Assembly: GCA_900660155.1 (NCBI GenBank)
Contig: CABFPE010000436.1
Location: 418,859-482,858, forward strand
Direction of reading: 5' to 3'
Length of the DNA: 64,000 bases
Source: Hofstenia miamia
Lineage: Eukaryota > Xenacoelomorpha > Acoela > Hofsteniidae
Made by a program: the position numbers and the translations under genes. Positions within the stretch are counted from its first letter, which is position 1. Each line of letters begins with the position of its first letter. Below the pieces are notes generated by a model. That model had not been told where the DNA came from, ran no database searches, and was given only the letters and a program-made list of their open reading frames with translations. This document shows positions 23,269 through 34,083 of this stretch, piece after piece.

Positions 23269-24520
23269 TTAAGGTAAATCTTTAGAAAACCTAGGTTTTT
23301 TTATTCTAATTTTGAGTTTATAGATTTCTACAAGGCTTGCATATTGAATATAATACTTTGGCGACAAAATTTGCAGTTTTTTCAGGTTCTCGTTTATGTT
23401 TTGTTTACAGATGTTGAATAATGTTGTGATCGTCCAGGTAAAAATCCTAATTAACCTTTCAATTTCTACTATACATGGCCCATTTAGTATTATACATCCA
23501 TATGTGAAGTGACTCAATACAATTGCGAAAATAAGATATTTGCATCTGGTCACTTTTCTTACTTGCTTTAAGCAGTGCACACCAGTTGCCATATTGCTAA
23601 TCATATTTTTCACAAAGCTGCTGAAACTCAAGTCATTTTGGATTTCCACACCTAAATAACTTACTTTGTGTTTGTACAAGGATTTTTAAAGATATTGTGT
23701 TAGCGACTTCACAAGGATTTTTAAAGATATTGTGTTAGCGACTTCTTTTATATCACTTGGGCTAAATATAATGAATTGTGCTTTTTCCCTATTCATTGAA
23801 AGTTTATACTCCCAAAATATTGTTTGATTGGATGTTGTTCCCTAAATTTTTTGTTGCTGTAACTGAACTTGTGTTTCTACTTATGATGCATGTATCATTT
23901 GCATACTGCAGTAGATCTGCATTCTTATTGTAGTCAGCCATGTCATTGATATATAACGTAAACAGGATGGGGCCTATTACAGTTCCTTGTGGAACACCTT
24001 TGCTTGTTTTTATATATTTTAAAAATGTGTTATTTGTTGACTGTTACTTAGAAATCTACTTATTAGAGTTCTGGCTTCATAGTCAAATTCATAACACAAC
24101 AATTTCTTATCAAGTATTCTAAAGTTTATGCTGTCGAAAACCTTGCTTAAATCAAGCATTGCTATGCTGCTGCAGATATTCTTATTAATGTAATAGCGCG
24201 TGCTCTAATACATTAGGAACGCATCTGTAGTGCCGATAAAACCTTCACGAAATCAATCTGATTTGAAGCTAAAAATATCGTTATCTTTAAAATATTTGTT
24301 TATTTGACTACATAAGTTTCTCAATATTTTAGAAAACGGGTTTGTAATTGCTACAGGCCTGTAATTTACTGCATTTGTTGGGTCTCCTTTTGTAAATATT
24401 GGAGTGATGTCTCACTTATACAGTACATCAGGAAATTCTGATGAGTGTATTACATAATTGCATGCAAACAAGAAATTCAGCAGACATACGGGCCGTGACA
24501 CCTGTCTGACTTTCACGTTC
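23269..24520 (-). mobile_element. LINE RT domain, Jockey/CR1-like, degenerate
   Basis: The - strand carries a near-complete RT core in order. SEFPDVLYKTDITPIFTKGD and NYRPVAITNPFSKIL come first (24440-24300), then an AMLDLSKVFDSINF block around 24150 and SPILFTLYINDMADY near 23960. Next are LLQYANDTCIISR, the YADD-box position (near 23900), and SYLGVEIQNDLSFS with SHFTYGCIILNG (23660-23480). Stops and frame shifts separate the blocks, so it is inactive. It ends next to the Tc1 remnant at 24560. Confidence 0.8.
23676..23745. repeat. Exact 35-bp tandem duplication
   Basis: ACAAGGATTTTTAAAGATAT continuing to GTTAGCGACTTC occurs twice head to tail, within the LINE remnant. It is a recent replication-slippage event. 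Confidence 0.9.
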
Positions 24521-24559
24521 GAAATGCAATCAACCTGCCAGCCAATTAAGATCACAATT

Positions 24560-25190
24560 GTCATAGTGCGTCGCCAAAATGAGTTTTCATGCAAAACGCA
24601 ACTTACTTGAAATTCTTTTCAAGTCGGGCATTACAGATAGCGAAACATTACTAGAATTGTCGGGAATGATCAGGAGCACATTCTACACGAATTATTCTGT
24701 GCTTTCATCAGGAGCTAGACAACCTGGAGGTGGCTGACCTAGGAAATTACGCGGTGAAGTTCGAAGGGTTTTTAACAGGTATAGCGCTGAAACTACCAAC
24801 TTTCTCGGCGAAAAAAATCACTCATCGGTTTAGCGCAAAAACAGGCAAGACTGTTATCACGAGCACCATCCAGAGAAACCTCCGTATTTCCGGAGTGATG
24901 AAGAACTTGCCGCCCAAAAAAGTTCCCGCGATTTCGCCTTTACAAGAACAAAAAAGACTAACATTTTGTAATGAATGGATCGACTACCATTTTCAAGATG
25001 TTTTTCTCGAGGACGAGTCCTTGTTCCAGCTTCACCGGAATACCGTGCAAGTTTGGTACCAAAAACGATACAAAAAACTATATGTGTATTATCGACGACC
25101 CAGGGTCCATTAACAGCCAAAAGTTTTGCGAAATTGTAGAACAATTCCTTACATATTCCTATTGTTTATATCCAACTGGATCCTGCAACC
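24560..25190 (+). mobile_element. Tc1/mariner transposase remnant
   Basis: The + strand reads an N-terminal HTH (SFHAKRNLLEILFKSGITDS and LLELSGMIRSTFYTNY, 24576-24700). A 127-codon ORF (24730-25113) follows, with ITHRFSAKTGKTVITSTIQR, LRISGVMKNLPPKKVP, CNEWIDYHF and VFLEDESLFQLH, where EDES occupies the first catalytic Asp position of DDE transposases. The C-terminal third is lost or scrambled after 25113. It is GC-richer than the neighbourhood. Confidence 0.75.
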
Positions 25191-25270
25191 ATTACACGAA
25201 ATTTAATTTAAGATTTGTTAGCCCTCTAGTGGATGAATTTAGTAGTGTAGGTGAAAAATTATTTTGAAAT

Positions 25271-26986
25271 TAAATTGACTTCATTTTACCTTCATTTCTG
25301 TTTGAAATCAAAGCCACCATGACTCATTACGAAAACTCTCTAAGTGTGATAGTTCAATGACTTATATTTGTATGTTTTTTCAGAAACACATTAAGGATGA
25401 AAGTCTATCAATGGCATATTCTTGGTTATTAATATTAATATTTTAAAAAATTCCTCTCTGAACTTTCAACTTTAGCAAAAACAAATATTTAGTTGAAAAT
25501 CAATATACTGTATAATTATATTGTAGTTTTTTATCGAATTAACTTACTGCCAATAAACAGTAGAAACAAATGGTGGCTTAATACCGGCTCAAGATGGGAA
25601 TAGGCCTATGTCAGTAGTAAATTTTTAAGACTGTATGACTATGACCCAGTTAACGTAAAATGACTGAATGGAGAAGTGATTCAGAAGAAGATGACATTGG
25701 CCCAATTATATTAGTCTATCACTCAATTGCAGCCAACTGTTTAATATATGTTCATTTATTAAAGTTCAAACTAAAGGATTTATCAGTTAAAGCAAACGCT
25801 TGATGCGGGAACTTCAATAAGCACTGCTTGAAGCGGATACATGTTGCATATTTTAGCACAGAAATGAAACCGTGCATTGCTTTATATCGTACCGTACCGG
25901 GCCGTGCTCTTGCCATGCCAGTGCTCATTTTTACAGAAAATGTTGGGTCCGTGCTGACATTAATATACGTATCAAACATATTTGTTATTTTGATTTTCTA
26001 AATCTATTGTTAAAGTATTGAAAACATTTACGGCCAAAAACATTTCATTCATAGGATTTAATTTAAGATGCTTTCTTCATTAATTGGAAAATGTATAGAT
26101 TTTTGTGTCATGCTCAACTCGAGCTTGATTTTTTTAGACAGTAAGACTGTGTAATTAGGAATTTCGTGAAATCTCAAAAATTTCAATAATTTGTGAAATT
26201 GCTATTTGGTAACCTATAGGTAATCTCCCGCAATATTATTGATGTTAATTAGATTGTGAATAGTTTTTAGAATAAATTGCTCTTTTCTATTGTTAATTAC
26301 TTATTATCTAAATAACTTAACACTATTTCACCTAAAAACAAATACGTTTGAGGAGTTGGGGTTAGGGTTAGGTTCAGTATTTTCCAATAAATACATGAAA
26401 CGTAATTTTACCGGCCATTTAAAATTTTTTAAGCAGCTGCAGGTCGGCAAATTGCCAGCCGGTCGGTAGCCAGTTCCATCTCGTTTGAATATTATAATGG
26501 GCCTCAGGGACAAGGCTGCAGGCGGTATTGCATTTAAGCATCAATTAAAATTCAATAAAATGGATTTTTTAAAAAATCTATATGAAGAGATTTTAAAAAA
26601 GCAATCACTAGAGATTATCAATGTAATTTATTACACTGATCCTGTTCTGTCCTCAACCTGATTTGCGATGCATCAAGCCTTACCCGAGGCTTAACATTAG
26701 CAGATTAATCCTGATAAACCCGATCTAAGCATTCTGACCTGACTCAATTTAATCGACGAAAAACATTTTTGCAAACGACATATGTCAAATTCTAACACTA
26801 ATATTGTTTTTTGAATATGTTGCTCAAATCGCTTATAATGACACATTGCATCAACAAAATTCGTGTCTTTTTTTGAAATTTTCTTCTTTGGAGAAGGGGA
26901 ATTAATTGTTTGATATAGAAGGTACATCAGGTCCTTGAATTATAATATCATGAGTTCCAGATGCTCGCTCTAAAAAAGGTTGTGCA
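25271..26986. other. Intergenic, no gene recognised
   Basis: AT-rich and non-coding. A GC-rich scrap at 25890-25925 (GTACCGTACCGGGCCGTGC) and one at 26400-26515 (on the - strand GAGATGGAACTGGCTACCG) resemble hAT subterminal sequences. GGGGTTAGGGTTAGG at 26357 is a short telomere-like word. Confidence 0.4.
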
Positions 26987-26989
26987 TTT

Positions 26990-27150
26990 GAAAAGGCTTT
27001 CCAAAACGGTGGCATTTTTCGTACCAAGAAAATATTTCGTGTAATGCAGGCCGGGGCAATTCCTCATACGTCAACGACAACAAAAGCGTTTTCTGTGGAC
27101 AAAAATGTTCGAATAATGCAGTGGCCACCGAATTCGGGAGTGTGTGGCTT
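26990..27150 (+). mobile_element. Small Tc1/mariner scrap
   Basis: The + strand reads AGAIPHTSTTTKAF followed by KNVRIMQWPPNS, the same two blocks seen in the remnant at 1-535. No other part of the element remains. Confidence 0.7.
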
Positions 27151-27269
27151 TAATCTTTTTGACCCGCCATTTGAATCAATTATTTATATATTAGAATATT
27201 GTAATTTTCTACTTGTGACGACTCTACCTATTAATATAATGACTTTGGATTTTCACAAATAGAATACTT

Positions 27270-28920
27270 CGCCTAAATAGCCTAAACATTCCCACCTAAG
27301 TCTAAACAGAATGGGGGCTATTCACTAAATTAGAATTTTTTAATAACTTAAAAATTAGAATATTGCAAGTTAAGATGCAAATTTTTTGTCCTCGAGAAAC
27401 TATTATGCTTTATTTAAGAGATATTAAAGATATAAGACCGTCATTCCACTATCTAGGTTTGACTGCTATGCACAACTTATTTTAAATTAGTACATTATTA
27501 TGAGTTCTCAAATTAAATATTTCTTGTGCCCACCTGTATGTACACAAAAAATAACTGAAATTGTAGATTCATTTATACCCCTGAGAATATGTATGCCAAT
27601 GATCTAAGCCTACTCAAATTGGCATGTTGTTTTATATCTTTAACATCTATTCAATAAAGCTTTTTTTCTAAGAACCAACAAATTTAAGTAACCTATATTG
27701 TAACATTTTAATTTTTGCAATTTATTTAAAACTCGAAAATTTAGTGAATAGTTTTTATTATTGTTTTTCAGTTTGATATGATTCGTTTACTAGTATGTGT
27801 GAACTTACAATAAAAGTATGGAAATTTACTTTACACAGAGAACTTGAAATCAAACTCTGTTCATTTTTCCTATTAATTAATAAGAGATGGGCATTAATGA
27901 TTAGGTATCGACTTAGTTCATAAGCTGTTCGGATTTGATCTCAATTAATCTTGTAGTAAAATCCCCCCTTGGCGACTGATAACACAGTAAAATTCTGGGT
28001 AAATTCATCTTTCAATATATAAGATAAGATAAGATAAGATAAGATAAGATAAGATATTGTTGTAGCATCGCATCCACTTTGAGAATGACTAATATTTAGT
28101 ATTCTCATCTTGTCAGAAATTGTTCTTCTAAATCTTTGCCTTGAATTTTGACCATTAGGGATAAAATACTAAAAATATAGTTTTTATCAATAAAATATTT
28201 CTATTAATGAATGGATTAGTATACAAGAATGTTTTACACAAAAATATAATGTGATGTTAAAGATTGACAAAGTGATGCTTAGGATTAAGAGTGACACTAA
28301 CACTAAAAAAACATCGATAAATGTTCGATACCCTACATTTAGCAAAAAAAACTTGGCATTTGTTTTTTATTTTGCAAGAACGATAATAATAAGATACATA
28401 TCCGATTTGGTATTGCTAAATAGCATTATTTCAACATGATTTTCTCTTTAGTTTTGGAGTGTAACTTAAACCATTATTTAGCGAAGGAACACTAAGATTT
28501 GTCTCATATCTGCATACTATTCATGTTTTGATAATACCAACAGTGAACTACATGAAAACTACAAATTTTTTACAAGCTTTGTATATTTGAATGTCTACAA
28601 CCGTACAAGAGCATCACACAATTAAAAACTAAGGTGTTAAAATCCGGCATAAGCATCAAAAACTAACCATATTTTACTCCTTCTACTCTCAACAATCAGT
28701 TGAATTTGATGTCATTGATCATGATCATAACCCTTTAGTTCACAAATTGGAATTTTATTGCTCATCTTGTGGTAGTTCAAAATTGTATATCTTGATATTT
28801 ATTCAATCAAATGAAGCAACTATATATTAAATCACAGAATGAGATTGAATGAAAATGTTGTGTAAAGCATTGGGTATAATGGCATAACATAACTTTCCTT
28901 ACTGAGACTTATGCTATTTA
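27270..28920. other. Intergenic with (AAGAT)n array
   Basis: No gene recognised. Seven exact AAGAT units lie at 28021-28055. The remainder is AT-rich. Confidence 0.6.
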
Positions 28921-29800
28921 GAGTCAAACAAATTTATTGCTTAAATATATATAAAAACTATAAACTAACACATGACAAAAATATTTACAAAACTTTAAAT
29001 ATGCAATATTAATGGGCAGTTTTAAAAGTAATTCGACCATGCGTTGAGTTTATTATCTATGCCCAATAATGTTTGCATATTTAACAAAAAATTTTTTATT
29101 TTTTTCTTGAAGTGTTTATAGTTTTTCTCACATTTTATATCAATACTTAAATCATTCGATAAGATTGAACATTTAAAAGAAAATGAATGATTTTTGACGA
29201 TAAAAAGTGTTTTACTTCTTTTATTGATTTTGATGTAATTATTAAGAAAACTTAATTCATGAATAAATTTGTGAATCATACATAAAGATTGATACTGAAT
29301 AAAGTAACTCGGGGCCAAGATATCATATGATGATATTAATTGCATTATGGATTCATATTTTTCAATATAATTAAGTGTTCTAAATGCCCAGTTAAACATT
29401 TTTGCTAATGATGAACGTTTTTGCGATGTGAGATTTTGAAAAAGAAATGCACAGTAATTAAATTGACTTAAGACAAATGAATGAATCAGCTCTACATGCG
29501 ACGACCTCACTACATGGCCCAAATCGTACAAATATTTTATTCCACATGCCATCCCCTTCAATTTGTGAGAGAAAAAATTATCCAATTTTAAGCCACTGTC
29601 TATTAATACACCTAGATAGTTTACACATTTACTTTGACTAATTTCGTTATCACAAACATTAATTTTAATATTTTCAGTAAGCCTTTGTTGTTGTTTAGAT
29701 GAAAAGATGGTAAATTGAGTTTTATCAGAATTGATTTTTAGTTTATTACGATTGAAATATGTTAAGAGATTTCCAATATCTTTTGTCAAATGTTTAGTTG
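28920..29800 (-). mobile_element. LINE C-terminal fragment, best preserved copy
   Basis: An uninterrupted 255-codon - strand ORF (29789-29022) covers the end of an RT and its downstream region: YFNRNKLKINSDKTQFTIFS, CVNYLGVLIDSGLKL, SFVLSQFNYCAFLFQN and MFNWAFRTLNYIEKYESI. The upstream RT core is missing, so this is a 5'-truncated insertion. The intact frame suggests it is younger than its relatives at 0.8, 23.3 and 37.0 kb. Confidence 0.82.
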
Positions 29801-31880
29801 CCTCAAAGAGATTTTTTACTTTACTATTTACTATTTACTATATATAACATAATTATTAATGATATTAGATTTGATAATAATGTTAATGATTGTTTATGTT
29901 GATATGAACTGCAATTCTACTGCAAATTCAGGCTTAAAGATTCTGCTCAACTTCGCTAAGTCAAATATCAATATGATTCCTTAACAATTTTAATTCACCT
30001 TAATCAATTTAATAACTTGTCCAAACCTTTCCCCCAATCAGCTTAAACTCTATCAATAATGACGCATGCAAGCATGAACACTACAACACATTGTAATAAG
30101 TTTTCAACCGTATTTCATTAATCTACTTCAGTACTATGACAATAATACTGCAATATTGACGTTTCTTTACCAACTGCTTCTAACAAAGTAGATTATGTAA
30201 AAATGTATATACGTAATTGTTTTAGTTATGGGTTTTACTTTATGATTGTCCTCCAGAATACAGAGCTCTTAATTCCTTTCACTTATTGCAATCAGTATGA
30301 TCTGAAAGTAAATTTGTGCATTCAAAGAATTTCTCTTGTAGCCACTAATTTTGAATAATAAAATGTTTTCAATGATTCGTCATTAAGGTTGCCCTTTGAA
30401 CACGGAATTCTATGTCTAAGGAAATGCAATACATTGAAAAATTGTAAGCCCTTCAATTCATTTAAAAAAATTCCATAACTCTATCTCGGCCAGGGTGTTT
30501 TTTTCACTCTTAAAATCAAGGTGGTTCTCCAAGACCTCTCTTCATAAAATCAATGCTATTCATCGCAAAGTGAAGTTTTGGCAGGACTATAGTTTAAATA
30601 TGCCTGAATATTAAAGGAAATAGAAATTCAATATTCTGATCCTCTGACATAATAATGAGTCATGACGTCAGGAAATTATGTTCCCATATCAGAATGGCGG
30701 TGAAATTTGGCAGGGTCATAGCTAGCATTATAGCCACACACAAAAATATAAGTTGCATATACAATTAATGTGATATCTAAACAAACATTTATCGATCGCA
30801 GGACGAGATTAATAAAATATTGGTTTTAGGGAATAAAATTAATATATCTCAAAAAATATTCATAAAATTTATATCACTTTTATTTATTCATTTTCTTAAT
30901 ATATTTCTATGAAAATTATGAAAAATTAGGGGGAATCTTCCTCTAAATTTGTAATAAAACATTATTTTTCGCGATAGTTGAAGAAAACCATGTTTTGGTA
31001 AATCCTGGCTATAGCTTGGAAGATTTGCTTTCAACTTATGTGATTTGTGTATTTGTAATTTGTTAAATTAATGGCGCTATGCAGATAAAAATATGTGTTA
31101 TTTATTGCAAATATTTATCTGAATAAATACTTCTTATTTAGCTTATTTTAATAGTAAGAAATCAAATTCTATTAATATCAATGAAATTAATTATTCCAAT
31201 GCAGGCCCGTAGCCAGCATCATCAGCTAAGGTAGGTCGAAACGCATTCGGGAGGGGTTAAAAGGAATTTCGACCTTCTTAAAATTTAAATTGAAATTTTA
31301 CCAAGACTGTACGCCATTTTATTTTTGTGCTGTATGCAATAATTGCAACAATTAACATTTATGAACATTTTGAGAATCAGCCGGTACTCGTCAACATACA
31401 CTTCAAATCAAAACATTAATTACGTTTTCAAATCATGAATTAAGAACTTGTGCAAAAAGTTTCCTTGCTTAGTTTTGGAAAAACAGAGCATTCATTATTG
31501 CTATTCGCAATTGAAATTTACTGACATTAAAAATCACGAACGGTAAAGCAAATATATAATGGGGAAAGCTTGGAAACCTCACAAGGATGTCGATATCGTG
31601 ACATCACTAGTAGTTTTCAACCGGTGGGGAAACTAGCTAGAGGAAACAAGCTATGGAGAAAACGTTTCTGATGTAAAAGAAATAAACAATGAATATTGAT
31701 TTGATATACAATAAATATCACTTTTATAAAGATATAAAAATTTACATTATGATACCCTTGCTGGCAGGAGTTGCAAATTCCCTACTTTACTTTATTGAAT
31801 GAATTTAGCAGCTAGCAAAGGACAGACGCAAAATAATTCAAAATGATTGTATCTTTGACTTTAAAGTTCTATTTGTATAG
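29801..31880. other. Intergenic, no gene recognised
   Basis: AT-rich throughout. GCAGGCCCGTAGCCAGCATC at 31201 looks like a hAT-type MITE terminus and GTGACATCACTAGTAG near 31598 like another, but no pairs were found. Confidence 0.45.
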
Positions 31881-31885
31881 AAATA

Positions 31886-33290
31886 TTTTTGAGCGCATTG
31901 TACACTTTGGAATCGGTTGTACACTTTTTCATTATATTTTTCGTGCAAACAATTGATTAAATTTGGAACAATATGAACTATATTATGTAATGTAGTTTAA
32001 TACGACATGCACTAATGCTGCTAATTAATACGACAAGCACTAATGCTGTTAAGATAATTTAAATATGAACTTAGCTATATATTAGAAATTTTTACTCGGT
32101 GCTATATTTTCAACAAGTAAAAAATTTAAAGATTTATTTTGTAATTCAGTATAAAGGGAATTATTACAAAACTGAAGTATGAAATACAATCAGTAAACAT
32201 TATTATTCAAATATCGTTGTAGGTTTTTGCTTGGCGATCAAATCTAATTCATTTGGATGTTGGATTACTTGATAAAGTCAAACTTCTTTTGAAAATTCTG
32301 AAATTGATGCTCGTTACTGGACTGGAAATTTTGTCTTCATAAAATTTCATCAGATCTCCAAATTTTGATTATATTTTTTTTCACATAGTGATCTGTTGCT
32401 GTTTTTTTACTATGACCTGTTTGACTAAAGTAAGTAATTCTAATTTCTTCTGGGATGTGTTCTTTTTCTTCTGCATTAGAGAGTCCCAAAACTTCCTTCC
32501 CGAATTGGGTCCAAAGTCGGATATTTTGTATTCTTGAAAGTAGATTTGGATCGCTTTGTTCACATACATATTTATAGATGTTTCTATTTAATTTGTTGCA
32601 GTTGAAAATACGTGTATAGGTTTCTTTCCATTCTTTTCTATGTATAAGGATAGCATATATGCAACAAGCTCCAGTTCATTTTCTGCAAATCGAAATCCAA
32701 TCACATGTTTATAACTTGTTTTATACTTAAGAGGAATAAATAATGCATTCGATTTTGGCCTCTTAAACTCGACTACTTTTAAATTTAGCAATGGTCCAGG
32801 ACAAATATTAAACTAACAGAAATTTGAAAAATATTAGAGCACGTAATGTTTGACAGTGTAAGTTTTCCTTATCCAATAAGAGTTCATCATACCTTCTGAA
32901 TGCAATCGATGGTTGGAACCTTGTCAAACATTTTAACCTGAGATGTAATTCTTTCGTGTTTTGAAATTGTGTTATAAACTGCAAACTGGATAGTTCAATA
33001 TGCAAATATTGGAAAAATATGTTTTTATTTTAAGTACTTCCCCAAAATCATAAAATAATTAGTTCAAATGGAATGTACAAAAAATTTTTAAGTTTTTTGA
33101 TAATAAAATTTGGTATGTTGTTAAGAACCATCTAAAATGATATAAAAGTTTATTTATTTAATCATTTAGCTAATTAAAGGAAGATAAATGGGCAGAATCG
33201 CTATGTACAATGGAAAACTGACATCAAGAATCGCTTTGTACACTTCAGAATCGCTATGTACACTTTGTCATAGTACAAAGTGATTCTCAT
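31886..33290 (-). mobile_element. Probable Crypton-like tyrosine-recombinase element
   Basis: Three neighbouring - strand frames (33005-32808, 32791-32588 and 32600-32340) carry pieces that resemble a tyrosine recombinase: TLRALIFFKFLL followed by CPGPLLNLKVVEFKR (compare the RPG-x-L block), KTSYKHVIGFRFAENELELV, and TYFSQTGHSKKTATDHYV, which fits the GHS..HY catalytic end. The pieces are in different frames or separate exons. Around them a word close to AGAATCGCTATGTACACTT recurs: once at about 31909 and three times at 33194-33262, plus one inverted copy at 33275-33290. No terminal inverted repeats of the usual kind were seen. I am moderately sure of the recombinase resemblance and less of the limits. 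Confidence 0.45.
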
Positions 33291-33512
33291 TTTATATATA
33301 TATATATAAAGCTACAAGCGTTCTTTAATTCAAACATAATATCAACTTAAATTAACAGTAATTTAAAAACAATAGAAAAAAGATATTGAAAGAAAATCAT
33401 GAATTTATCATCAAAATTAAGTATTGATAATAAAATGCACGTATAAGACACCGTAATAAAAAATTCATCAATAAGTCTAACAGAAATAATAAAAGATTTT
33501 ATACTCATAATT

Positions 33513-33514
<2 letters not shown>

Positions 33515-33550
<36 letters not shown>
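33515..33550. repeat. (TA)n microsatellite
   Basis: A pure TA run of about 18 units. Confidence 0.9.
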
Positions 33551-33555
<5 letters not shown>

Positions 33556-33679
33556 TCAATCAATTAGAATTTTTTAGAATAACAATGACCAATAAAACTG
33601 TTTATAACAAACACTTGTTATATCACGTACACAAAAATACATGGCGTTAAATGTTCTCAACTGAAATTAAAAACGAACA

Positions 33680-33990
33680 AAATGATTACGTCGAGAATAT
33701 CCAGAAACATTCGATGAATTTGACGTGCAGGCACATGTACTTGCCCGACAAGTTATTAGTATGGAATATTTCAAAACTCATTCGGCAAACCTGCATAAGT
33801 ATTGGTTAGGCAAGAAGCGAATATGGCCGGAATTATCAGCTTTTGCCCTAGCCTACTTGTGTTTTCCTGGATCAAGCACCGGCGTCGAGCGACTTTTTTA
33901 TGGTGCGGCCATAGAGCCGGAAGGTCGTTTGCGAAGAATTTCGAATGAAGCCTTCCGTTAGAGAGTCCTTCCTGATCGCGACGAATAAAG
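33680..33990 (+). mobile_element. hAT transposase C-terminal dimerisation domain
   Basis: The + strand ORF at 33725-33961 reads ISMEYFKTHSANLHKYWLGK, then WPELSAFALAYLCFPGSSTG and VERLFYGAAIEPEGRLRRIS. This is the hAT dimerisation domain (YW...P.L..LA...L..PASS...ERLFS). It is GC-richer than the flanks. Nothing of the catalytic domain was found upstream, so the element is truncated. Confidence 0.88.
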
Positions 33991-34083
33991 AACTGTGACA
34001 ATAACAATTTTCATACTTTTAAATTTCCGTGATGCTATCAATTTAGGTTCATACCTTTGCTTATTTAAGTTTCAGTTTCAGGT

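Noticed and set aside
26357-26372. Telomeric repeat remnant (GGGGTTAGGGTTAGG)
   Set aside because: Only two units; chance or a minor interstitial word.
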